A stretch of 64,000 nucleotides of DNA, from assembly GCA_013398175.1 (NCBI GenBank), contig VZRZ01006181.1, forward strand, positions 2,553,261 to 2,617,260, given 5' to 3'. Position 1 is the stretch's first letter, and each line of letters starts with the position of its first letter. A program made the translations under genes and the position numbers. The notes under the pieces are model-generated. The model did no database searches and had not been told where the DNA came from. It saw only the letters and a list, made by a program, of their open reading frames with translations. Shown here in pieces: positions 12,843 to 24,366 of the stretch. The stretch comes from Climacteris rufus (lineage: Eukaryota > Chordata > Aves > Passeriformes > Climacteridae).

Positions 12843-15800
12843 AGTGTCTCTGAAAAATAAAACCCTTCTGTATGCTAATTCTTCCCTTTGAGTTTCCAAG
12901 ACAACAGTGGTTTCACTCAGTGCTGTCCCCGTATAACTCCCTGGTCCCCACCTCAGAGATGACTGCCTGGTTTATAAGGACACCATTTTTTCCCCCATTT
13001 CTGTACCTTTTCCATATGTTTCTAATCACCCACACTGAACTGTCCTACCCCTGGTATCTGTGAGTACCAGCACACAGAGAAGTTAGCCCAGAACAAGCTA
13101 CAGTGTGATCCTGAGGAGAGCATCAACAACTCTGGCATAATGGCCCCATGTACATTTTTTTCCCCCATGCTGCAGGTGGAGTCACTTATCCCACTTTCAA
13201 ATAAATTATCTCACTTTTCTGTGGAGTAGAAGTAGGTCCATTGAAAGGTTCTGTGCTGTTATGCTCTGAAGATCACCCTTTAACCTGAGAAACCTTTTAT
13301 CTGGTATAACTTGTTCTGCAGCTGTATCCAAAGGCATTCGGAGGCACAAGCTCTTCTCACTAAATTTGCCCTCTGGGAGGCATCTCAATAACAGGTAGCA
13401 GTGGTTGTGCCCACTGCACAGTAGGATTTAGCTGCATTTTTCCTAGACTGGCTGTCACTCAATAGTTGCCATTTTTGCACAGGCAGGTACCAGCAGTCAT
13501 GTCAATTAATTTTGCCACTGCCACTGCTTATGTTCTGTAGTTTGGAGCTTCCTGGTAATACAGCTATGAAAAGGAAACCTGCAAACGTAATGCAGCAATG
13601 CCTATTTCTTTCCTCATTCTCCACTGGGTAAAGGTCCTTCTAGTGTCTGAAGTTCTCACCTGCTGTGAAACAAACCTGAAGGCTTTTCTTGCTATTCTTT
13701 TCATGAGGAGGTTGTTCTTCAGTCCTGGGATCTCACCTGTGGGAACCCTTTCCTAATTTTCAAACTGTACTCTTCACTATTGTTCATTTCCACTGAGAGC
13801 ATCAGTGCAGCTCCTCTCTTCCCTGGCTGAAAACTCCAGTCATTGACCAGTTGCACCACTGTCTCCTCCCATGTATCTCCATTTCTATCCCACAGCAAAA
13901 GCTGCCATGAAAAATCTTGCTTAGTAGGGTTCAGGAAACTGCAGCAGGATATTACAAATTTTTAAGTACTGCTAAAAGGTAGTGGCTCAGATTGTGATTT
14001 GAAGAAAGCTTCTTCTCCACCTTTGCCAGTAGCTCTCATTTCTTATCGTTCCAGAAGATCAAAGTTTCTCTCTACCTAATAGGACAGGAGTGCTGGTGAG
14101 ATACAAACCAGTGCTTATGAAAGCAGTGTGGTTCCTGGGGTGGTACAGGAAAGCACAAGAACAGAACTGAATAGCTGCATATTCTGTGAAGAAGCTGTGA
14201 ATCAGATGTTTCTGTTTATCTTGTTTCCAGGCTTCATTTTTCTGCTCTTTAAAATAAAAAGGAGCAGAAAGGCAGATGCCAGGTCCAGGCCTGGTTTAGA
14301 GCAGCTTGTAGTTGGTGCATTCAGAAATCCCCTGGGAAATGGATTCTTCCCTCAGTTGACGGAAATGCTCATATTTATTGCTGAGGTAAAGTGAAAAAAA
14401 CCCATAAATGTTCCAAGACATTGTTCACAGATGTAGAGGTGTAAGAGTGCTATGTATCATTGCTAGACACTGGTCTGCCCATTTACTTGCTGTAGGATAT
14501 AAGGCAAAGTCTGTCTCAGTGCTCCATCCATGAAATGCACATGACAAGTCCCAGGAAACCTGGAAGGTATCAGGCGTATTTTTAATATCCATTGAGATCT
14601 TCTGCAGAAATTCTTAAAAATGGGCAAAACTTTTTTTTTATCTAAGTCTTACTGTTTCGGGGGAGTAGAAATACCGAGAGGATGAAGAGAACAGATCTAT
14701 TGAGACATTCAGATTTCATTCTGATCTTGATTTTGGTACACATATCTTTGATTTTTGAAGTCATTGACTTGTGAATGTGAGAATTATTTTGGGAACTTGT
14801 GTTGCCTTGAGGGTTCAAGGAGAGCAAGATTTTGGACCACAACACATACAGGTTGTGCCCCTTTCAGTCAGACACCTCAATTATGACACAGAATTTTACG
14901 TATTCTTCTCAGAAAACATTAAAATCCTAAAGGTAGCTAGTGTCACACCACAAACAAAGGAACTTGGTCATCAGATGTCCTTAGCTGTATTGTGACCTTG
15001 AGGAGTACAGCAAATCACTCCAGAAGCCTCTATTACCCTAAGAGATCCTTGATCTTCTAGCACAATAAGCAGGTTATTACAGCTCTCCAGTGTTCCTGCA
15101 GAACAGAAACAATCAGATCAGCTAAGAAGCAGGCACGCACTCCTTCAGTTCCCAGAAGTGCTCTGTGCAAGATTAACAGCAAAATGGCTTTGTCTACAGC
15201 AGCACGCCTTAGGATCACACATCATAAATCTGTGCTCTAACCCAACTTTGATTATGTGTATTTATAAAGTACAGGGGATCAAATACAAGGGAAAAAGGCA
15301 AATAACAGCAAATAGAAATTAAATAAATAATAAAAGAGTTTTGAGCAGTAGAGAAGGAAAAGCCTCAATCAATCTGCAGCATTACTGCACAGCATGGACC
15401 CAGCTGATGCAAAACTGCTATATGGGAGCAGTCTAGCTCATCTCCTTTGCCACCCTTGACTTGTATTGCAGCTATTCCTGCCCAGGAATAGCTGAGCAGA
15501 TCACAAAGGTGACAGCTTGATTCTCAACTTGTGACAAAGAGCATGGCACTAGATACTTACCTGAGGTAACAAAACTGTGTATGAAAAGCCCCTTCCCAAA
15601 GAGGACAAATCCCAATCTGCAGACATTCCTCCTACAAAGACAAGTCATACCTGCTTCCTACAGTGCATGATTTTGTTTGGAGCATCAGGATTTACAGAGC
15701 ATTTGCCTTGTGTGTTACCAAAGTCAATTTTCACATGTGAGGCTTGAATTTTAAGAGAGCTAGAAATTTTTACATAGCGCTTTAAGGCAACTTTTAGAGT

Positions 15801-16439
15801 TCAAAAGCAGATTAAACTGCCCTATAGATGTGAAAAGTGATGCATTTTTGACTGGATTTTTTCTAATCACACTGCAGAAGAGGGTCAGGCACAACCCAAG
15901 TCCTCTGTCAGTTCTGTTCACACCTGAGTGTCACTAGCAAGTGCAAAGGTCTTTAACAACACCATCAGCCAAGGGAGGAAACAATGCAGAGTGCAAAATG
16001 GCTCACAGCAAGTCACTTACAGCTCCACGTACAACTGGCAGCCTCAAGAAGGAAGCATGTGCTTGTTGTGTGATCCTGAATTTACTACTATGGATTAACA
16101 TTTTTTTCCCCTACTCTTACAATAGCTCACTGTGGGATTTACAATGTCATGTGAAGGCCCCTTTTATAAACTGCTGCCTGCAATAGCTGAAACAGTGAAA
16201 ATCACCAAAGACAAGCTGAGTTCGGGCTCAGAATTTTAATGCATTTTACAGGTGGGGTTTTATATTTGGAGCAGATTTTTGTAGTCCATATGTAAAAATT
16301 GCAGTTGAAGCTTTCACCCAGATAAACCCAACTGTGTCGTCTTTTACACTAAACATCAGCTCATGCCAGCAATTCTGATGCAATACTTACAAAGCAAGTT
16401 GGCACAAAAACTTACAGCCAGCTATCCTTGTTTACATCA
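12843..16439. other. Intergenic sequence, no gene recognised
   Basis: No exon, RNA gene or clear transposon is recognised. The only outstanding structure is the palindrome at 15469-15494. Confidence 0.45.
15469..15494. repeat. Near-perfect 26-bp palindrome (12-bp arms, 2-nt spacer)
   Basis: CAGCTATTCCTG at 15469-15480 is the exact reverse complement of CAGGAATAGCTG at 15483-15494, with CC between. CAGCT and GGAAT cores appear on both arms. Pairing stops outside the arms, so it is not a microRNA-type precursor. It could be a cruciform-prone site, a double transcription factor site or chance. Confidence 0.9.
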
Positions 16440-16755
16440 AAGGTTCATCTAGCCAGGACCCTTTAGTACATCACTGACTGGAATAAACTACTTGGAGGGT
16501 GCTTGTTCTTAAGAGACCAAGTATCAAATGTATATCTGGAATATCCAGAAAACCCTGAAAATTCCCTCCAGCATGCTGCATTTGGGGTTTCATGAGCCAT
16601 TGTTGATGTCTTTATAATCCTCAGTAGGTTTCTCTTCCCCAAACTAGTCCAGACCCCTCTGAAGCTCAAGTGAGCAAGCATACAGCACCTGCAACATCTG
16701 CAGCAAAGATTTTCACATGTGAACCACATATTCAAAGAACCACATCCTTTCAATG
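16440..16755 (-). mobile_element. Old CR1-type LINE 3' fragment
   Basis: Read in the plus direction the segment starts with TTCATCTAGCCAGGACCC, equivalent to the TCATCTAGCCCAGTACCCTG end of old CR1 copies. It continues through TTTATAATCCTCAGTAGGTTT and CAACATCTGCAGCAAAGA ahead of an ATGTGAACCACAT block, in the order expected for a minus-strand copy. It is diverged, with no reading frame left. The assignment is from motif memory, not alignment. Confidence 0.6.
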
Positions 16756-17817
16756 GCTCTGTTTCAGCTGTAAGTTTAATTCAGTGCCCCTGCTTCTCCC
16801 ACCAGCGAGCAGCAATTCTCTGTGCCATTAGTGAGAAACTGGAAAGGGCCCCGGCTCACCTCTGGGCACAGCTCTCCCAGTAGATACAGAAAGCCACTAA
16901 ACCATCCACATTCATCCCAAAAACAGGAGCTCACTTGAGTTCTGAATCAAATCCAAGCCTGAGAGGTGTGGACATTATGAAAGGCTAGAGTCAGGGTATC
17001 TGGGTCCTCACTGACTCACTGATTAAAGACTGAGCTGGTCTAGCTCACTGCAATTCTTGACCATCCTTGTGGACTGACACCTGCTTCTTTAACCCACTCT
17101 GACAACCTGCACAGCCCCTGCAGGGTCTCAGGGGCCCAGGGCCCAAGCCCATCACCATGAGGGATCCTGGTGCCACTGTCTTGATATACTTTGAGATTAC
17201 AAATTAAAAACACCTGAAACTCTACCCTGTGCTTCAAAGAGAAAGGCCCAAAAGATATTTGCCTAGTCCTGTGTCTCCTCTCAGCTCCAGCATGCTCTTC
17301 ATTTGTACTGAAAGATGATCAGATCCTGGTAGGAGGATGTGCCAAGAAGGCACATTGCTGGAAAAGAAAGGGGAAGCAGGACACATTTCATGTTAGTAAA
17401 TAACAAGAAGGGTGGTGCAAATGCTTCAGTCAGCTCCAAGGCTGAGTAAGCTGAGCTGAGGGCTGAGCAGTGAACATCTCTCTCCATTTCTATTCACAGC
17501 TCAGCTCAACAGGATCCAGTACCTACAGTTCTGGAATAATTCTAAGCCTAATTTCAGGTGTGGTGTGGGAAGAAGCTATGATCAGATGTGCTGAAGAAGC
17601 GAAACAAACCTTAGCCTATGAAGCTCAGCTTATTCTCCCTGATGTCACTCCTTGCCCATTAACCTAAGGGTAAATTAAAGTCAAGTGTTTGTTGGAAAAG
17701 GGGAAAAGACAACATTCTCTCACACAAACATCAGCTGCATCCACACATACTCACATACACCTAAAAGGAAGGAGCACTGTGAAAAGGTCGGCAATCTGTA
17801 CTAATTTTCTGCCCTCA
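16756..17817. other. Intergenic sequence, nothing recognised
   Basis: Lies between two old CR1 fragments. A GCTGAG-rich patch occurs at about 17438-17470. No gene seen. Confidence 0.45.
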
Positions 17818-18262
17818 GGACCACAGAAAAAAACAGCTCATTGAGTCCATCTCCTGCCCCAGAGCAGGGCTAGTGTCTGTATAAACTTTCCCCAACAATT
17901 TTCCTGCTGTTCTGAAAAACCTCTGGTGCTGTCAATTCTTGTGGTATTCCTAGGTCATATATTTCTGACCTCACATACATTTAGCCTTAGCCTAAAAACT
18001 TGTCCTAGTATTTAGCCTAAGACTCCTTTACTGCAATTTAAGCTCAATATCCCTTTTTATACCCTCAGTGGAAAAGTAGACTATTTAATTTCCTTTGTCT
18101 TAGTAGCAATTTCCTATATATTTAAAGACTTGTTTTTCTCCTGCTTCCCTCTAGACCCAGTCTTCTTTAGCCCAAACAACCACAAATCTTTTTGTCTTCC
18201 CCCACAGGTTATATTTTCTAGACCTCATTTTTCTTCCTCTCCTCTGCTGTTCCCACCAAGTA
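17818..18262 (-). mobile_element. Old CR1-type LINE fragment
   Basis: The plus-direction text has blocks in the order typical of a reversed CR1: CTCATTGAGTCCATCTCCTG, CCCCAACAATTTTCCTGCTG, TTGTCCTAGTATTTAGCCTA, CCCAGTCTTCTTTAGCCCAA and TTATATTTTCTAGACCTC. These correspond to the coding end and 3' region of CR1 in antisense. Small deletions and substitutions break any frame. Confidence 0.68.
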
Positions 18263-18376
18263 GCCTATGTCTTTGCATGCTGGCTTCAGTGAGGCTGTGC
18301 CACCCCAGAGCAGACCATGGCCTCCCATGTTACATGTCTCTTTTTTATAGCCTGAAATGATATCTGATGTCTGCCC

Positions 18377-18435
18377 TTTTTTTTTTTTTTNNNNNNNNNN
18401 NNNNNNNNNNNNNNNNNNNNNNNNNNNTTTTTTTT
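18377..18435. repeat. T-tract interrupted by an assembly gap
   Basis: There are 14 T, then 37 N (18391-18427), then 8 T. The gap lies within a homopolymer, so the missing bases are probably mostly T. Any open frame reading through it is an artefact. Confidence 0.95.
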
Positions 18436-21400
18436 GGCAGTATAGCATTTACAGAATATGCATAAGGACCTTCAAATCTTACTGGAGGGGACAAATAGTT
18501 CACAACTTAAGAGAATGAGGTGACAAAATACAGAGACCTAGGACTGAAAAAAGGCAGAGCTTGCAGACTTATTTCTTGATCTGAGAAAATTACTATTTCC
18601 TTGTATAGTTTTCTAGCACAAATAGAAAACATTGTGTTGTATTTTGAACACTGCATCGTATTTTGGATGTTGAAAACCAGGGATAGATTGACAACATTAA
18701 AGAGAAGCTCACAGAAGAACAATAAAAATGGTTAAGAAGTAAGAGAGAGAAAAATTAAAAAGAAAGTAATTCTCTATAATTTAATCAAGTGATAATTTCA
18801 GGAGAGGATTAAAGGCTTAAACAAGCCTTAAAGATGGAAACACGAGCAATGCAATGGTTTAGAGTATTAAAGGACAGCAAGCAGATGGTCATAAGAGAAT
18901 ACATTGACATGAAATTAATGAAAATACCACTTCAGAGTAACCTGGGAGAGCAGGATTTTCTAGGCAGTGGAATAATGTCCAGAAAAAGTGACAGAAACTC
19001 CACTGTTTGCAGCTCTTGAAGACAGACTGGACAAAAGAAATAGTCAGTGGCCAGCAAAGGAAAGGTCACTGGGGCAATTAGGACTGGATCATTCTCTCTA
19101 GGGTCTACCATTCCTGTTTTCAAAGAAGAAAATGTACAGATTATGTGTATTCCAACAGAAAGACCTCCCTACTATGTCTTCAGCCCAGCCGATGTTCATG
19201 CAAGAGATTTTGGGGGTGTCATGATGGGCAAGGAGACTAATCTGTAGTCCCAAAACAGGAGCAAGGATCCCTCTTCTGACTTGGGTGGAATTAGGGAAAA
19301 CCCAAAGAATATTACCTCATGAGACAGAAAACCTCCTGAGGCAGATGGCAGCTTTTGTGTTATGTCTAACCTTGTCACAGACAAGAAGAATTTGCTACTG
19401 ATACATCAGCAGCTGAGTAGAGCAAATGTGACAGCAAGGAAGCAGGTGATTTTATTTCTCTGTTTTTGCTGAATCATTTATTTCCTTTGAGCCGCATTTT
19501 CTGGGACGCCAAAACAATCAGCAAATTCAGGCTGAATTTGCTAAATAATTTCACATGAAGTGAGACTAAGGGGAAAGAGGCCATGGCAGTAGGGAGACAC
19601 GTGGTACACTCCCAGTTTTTATTTGTAAGCTCATCTCCTAAATAGGACAGTAAAGAAAGCCTGGATGCACTGAGGTGCTACAGCAGGAGCAACCCTCCTT
19701 CCCCAACAGCATCCTCTTGGCACAGACACAGCACCAGCCCCCAGTTCAGAGGGAGTTTGAAGCCACATTGCTTCCACTCCCAAAGAAAAGGGCTTAGTCA
19801 CCAGACTGAGGTACTCTGAACTAGGCTACTGATGGTCTTTCTGGCTGAGGTTGTCCCACTTTGCACTGACATGCAGAGGAGGAGAAAACCAAACATTTTT
19901 GTCACTTGGCCCTCATGCAACAAAGTTCTCAGCAGCAAAGAGAACATTAAGCGTTCTTGCTTTCCCACAGCTGGCTCTTGCACTTGCAGCATCGCACTGT
20001 GAACCAGGGCAGGGAAGGAGAGCCTTGGCTTAAAAACAACCTGCCAAAAATAAGCTGTGCTTTTAAAACCCCACAGATTTTTCGATGTGCTTCGTAACCC
20101 AGCTGCCCACAGACCTGTGCCATCACAAGCAGGAATAGGGGCAAAAAGATAGCAGAAGATAAGACTCTACCAAAGATATGGGAGAAGTATGGCTGTCTCA
20201 CCACTCAGGAAAAGAAGTTTAATTATGGGAATGATAAGGAAAAGTTCTAGGAACCCAGAAAAGGTGCTGACAGAAGAGTGTATGGTCCAGCCAACAGGTG
20301 TGAAAAGAGGAGACATTGTCCCTCACACCAAGAGCCTTGATGGCGTGAGCTGGTGCTGGAAAAGGGTGCTGGACATCACAAGCAATTAGATATTGCACAT
20401 TTATATTCCTCTTACAGCTGAGCAAATACTTTAGCTTCCTTTCAGCTTCTGCAGCCTTCTACCAAAATTCAATGTGACCTCCCTCCCAAGTCCAAGTAAA
20501 GTGCTTTTTTGATAAATGACAAGGAAAATTAGTATTTCCCGAGGACAACCCCAGTCCCTGCTGCTTTGTGTTATATTTATATATATATGCAGGCTCACGT
20601 GCATACTCCTCATCTCCTGACCTGCAGTAAAGACTGAATTAAAAGTCACGGGTGGCAGTCAGGGGTGGCAGCCCTTCAGAGACAGGCCAAGCAATGCTGT
20701 ATTAAACCAGAGCACAGAGCACCCTGAGCCTGACCTGTCAAGTGTTATCACACTCATCTTCCTGGAGAAAGGCCGGGCTTCATAACTCACATCAGGCGGC
20801 GGCTCTCAGGTCCTGCACGTCTATGCCCTGAGCAAGTGAGCTGGTTTAGTTTTTGTCACAGGTGTTTTATTTTTTTGGCAAGAACTGCTGGAGTAAAATG
20901 CTGTTAGCACATCAGCAGGCTTGTCACTCCCTCCCTGTCACATCAATCAGAGAGTCTCCATGGACCCGGGCTGCCTTGCCATGCATGTCAGCAGAGGAAC
21001 AGCGAGTTCCTTCCCCTTGCATCGCTCATCCCCATTGTGAACGAGCAGGTTGTTCTTCTACAACTGCAGGAAGGCAGGGGACAGGAGCCACTGAGCCCCA
21101 CCGTGCAGAGGAGAAGCTCGAGGGGTTACAGGACAAGGGGGTCAGTGAAGCCACATCTTTCATTATGCCTGGATTTGCAATCAAGCCTGATTCCAGACAG
21201 TATAGTTAATCTATGCTCCCCGACTCTCAGCTGGAAGAAAATGGATTAGCTTTACTGACTTCAGTGAAGCCATGGCAATTTACCCTGGCTGAGCATCTGA
21301 CTCTTATCTTGGCCATCTTTGTGTGTTTCACCATGCAGCACAAAAGCATCACTTTTTGAGCTGACCAGGCACTGAACATCATTCTTTGTGGGGATTCTTT

Positions 21401-23329
21401 GGAGGGAAGCAGCAGAGACAAATCGAGGCAGTACCATTTCAATATGCTGTGAGAAACGGGGAAAAAAAAATCCCCATGTACCCTCATGTGTAAAACATCC
21501 CCTGTCTCCCACCCCAGCACCAGCAGCTGAGGCACCTTTCCAACCAGCACAGCAGGCAGCTCCCTCGGTGAGGGCAAGCCAGCATAGATTCTGGCTGTGG
21601 CAGAGAGATGATAAACAGTACTGCAGGGCACACTGCAGGGAACATGGGAGGTTGTAAATTAAGGTCTTCCTAATTAGAAAGCGGTCAGAAGCACACAAGC
21701 ACACACAGATTGCTGGTCTGGGGTAAACTGCTCTTCTACAGGTTACAGTAACAGTAAAAGGCAAACCATCACACAGGAGAAGGTAAAGGACAGAGCAGTG
21801 GATGAAGCAGCAGGTGCTTGTATGGCTCTGCCTGCTGCAGGAGGCCATGACTAAGGGCCAAGGAAGAGGCCAGAGTCAGAAAAAGACAGAAATATAATGG
21901 CAAAGGTGCTTGAAATTACAGGAGCAATTCTGAACTGTGACCAAAGATTATCAGGAAATGAGAGAAGATATTAGGTTATGAGTAAATTGTTAGCATGCTG
22001 TGCCTTGAAAGTCCACGTGGACAGGACTCTGCAAAATAGAAATGTGCAATCAGCAGGTCAGAAAATTTACAGCCAGAAATATTTCAGTAGGGTAAATCCC
22101 TGTAGCAAAGGACAAAGGAGTGGAATTATGGAGATGCTACGGTTCCTAGCTGGAGGTGCAGTGCTAAACCAAACTCAGCACTTTAGTGAGGCCAGGGGGA
22201 AGCGTTGCACACATCTTTGTGGTATTAAAGAAAAAATAAGGCAACTTGAGCTGCAAGGGCGAAGAAATTTTCTGGGATGTGCAGGTACTAGATGTACTGG
22301 TGGAGAAAGAAGAGTGTCCTCCCCAGACAGCCCTTCCTGGGCATGCTGTGAATGCCTGTGATGCTGCACCCTCTCCATGTCACATCTCTCATTCAGCCCT
22401 CGTGAGGACTCAGATGCAAAGAGAAGAGAGTAAAGGAAAATCTCTCAGGGGAAATGGCAGGGATCCTGTGACATAAAACTGGCTTGGATAAAGTATTGAA
22501 AAGTGCTTGATAGGAAAAGACCAAGTAGGACCTAATAATATTCTCTTAATGAGGCAATTTAACTGCCTGTAATTCTGTGTCCTGTGCATTGTGCTCTCCC
22601 AGCATAGAAGTTCAAAGGGTTGTCACAACAGGCCCTCAAAGGAAGGTTTTTTTAATGACTGGGATTTCTTAGGGACTCAGTATGGGGCAGACATGCTGAG
22701 GAGAAGAGGAAAAAGGAAAACGTAGGATACACTGGCAAATTGGTCATCAAGCTGGATAAGTCACTGAGCCATATTGCTGCCTACTATAAAGCAGCACTAA
22801 AATCAGTGATCTTCTCCCATAGACTGTGGTCAGTTCTGGTTTAAGAGCAGATACGATCCAAATTTAGTTTGACATCTTTAGCAAAGGGACTTTGGAGGGT
22901 TTCATCTGTTCAGCTCCCCCATGAGCAAATGTTTCCTCAAGGAAAGGACAATAAGGCTTGTCCAGTGTAACTTGAAGGGAAGACCTGGATTCAATTAACT
23001 GGCAGAGAAAATGCTTTCTCTCTTCCCCTCTCTCTCCTATTTCTTTAAGACAGTATCTGTCCTTACAGTTGAAGGTCACCCATAGAATATGAGTCAGGGG
23101 AAAGGTAGAGAGCAAGGGAGGCTCACGCTGTGGTGCTGCCACCTCAGTAACCTCCACAAACATCAGTTGTGCAGAGAACAGTAACTGTTTTAAATGGGTT
23201 AAAAAATAAAGCCTGGTTATTTAATTTAGCGTGCATGATAGGTGGGTCAATATCTATCACTCCGTCCCCATCCTTCTTCCCCACCCCTCAGGTCTCTAAG
23301 GGCAGAGGTTTAAGTCCCAGCTGAGAAAA

Positions 23330-23450
23330 CAGGGCATGCTTCATTTAGTAGCACTGCAGCAGTGCTGCCGGGGATGTCATGCTTCTGATGAGACATTAAA
23401 TCAAGGTAAACACTAATCTCGTGGACATCACTGCTTAAGAAGCACAGGAA
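23330..23450 (+). repeat. Possible old amniote repeat remnant
   Basis: A CAGTGCTGCC block followed by GATGAGACATTAAATCAAGG resembles a recurrent motif (GATGAGACRTTAAACC-like) I remember from old repeats in turtles and crocodilians. The match is short and uncertain, and the sequence could instead be unique. Confidence 0.3.
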
Positions 23451-24316
23451 GAAAAAATAACAAAATTTTCATGGCTCTTGTGCTTTGACCCCTCACTACA
23501 GTGTGATTCCTGATGTATGTGGAATGGTAGGCATCAAGTTTTCTGACTGCCTGCTTGTGCTTCTTTTTGTATCATTCTCTCTAGGAGAGATTTATTGTGA
23601 AGAAAGGGGTTCTGTTAAACAAAATCTTCATCAACAAGAGCATGTAGATATTGTTCCAAACCCCTATTTAGCATCCAAGCCACAAGACTGTCCTCTCTTC
23701 TTCTTTGCACCCTTCATTCCATTCCTCCTTGCCTTACCCTTACCCTGTTTTGCTTTCCACTGCCCTAGCACACGTGTCCCCCCAGCCCCATGCCTCACCT
23801 CTCCTCAGCCATTTTTGCTGCCTGGAGATTTCAAATCCCACAAAAAGGTCTGCAGCTCAGGTCAGGCTGAACTCATACAACTGCACAACATCTTACTTCT
23901 TTTAGGGACAAGAACCAACAAAGAAGATAATTGCAGTATTTCAGCCTATTCTTCCTTCTTTCCCAACCAGCTCCCAAACCCTCTCCCTGCAGAGGCATGA
24001 TTTTCTCTTTGAAATAGTCTTGATGCACCTGATAATTGCTGGATCCTGAGACTAATGGCTCAACAATAATTATCTCCTTTTTCCATGCTTTACACCAATT
24101 CTTGTTTATTAAAATTCCTGCTCTGCGAGAGAGACTGAGCTGTCCCAAAGACAAACAAGAAAGGAAAGTATTTACTGCCACCAATGTCCTTACAGAGGCT
24201 TCATCACTTTCTTTAGGTGTGAGCAAAAAGAGCACAGGATAGCAGGTTACATCCTGTCTGGATAAATAAACAACAAATTATTTGGATTGCCCTCTCCAGT
24301 TTCCCTTGTATTCTGT

Positions 24317-24366
24317 AAAAAACAAACAACCAACCAACCAAACAAACAAAAATGAACCAAACAAAA
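24317..24366 (+). repeat. A-rich simple repeat (AAAC/AACC)n
   Basis: Imperfect units of CAAA and CCAA, for example CAACCAACCAACCAAACAAA. Low-complexity sequence without an attached retroelement that I can recognise. Confidence 0.85.

Noticed and set aside
18218..18448. Open frame crossing the N gap with a run of lysines
   Set aside because: The lysines come from the T-tract read in antisense and the middle is unknown sequence.
21261..21848. 195-codon minus-strand open frame with Cys-rich start
   Set aside because: It overlaps open frames on the other strand, has no signal or domain I recognise, and no promoter or splice context.
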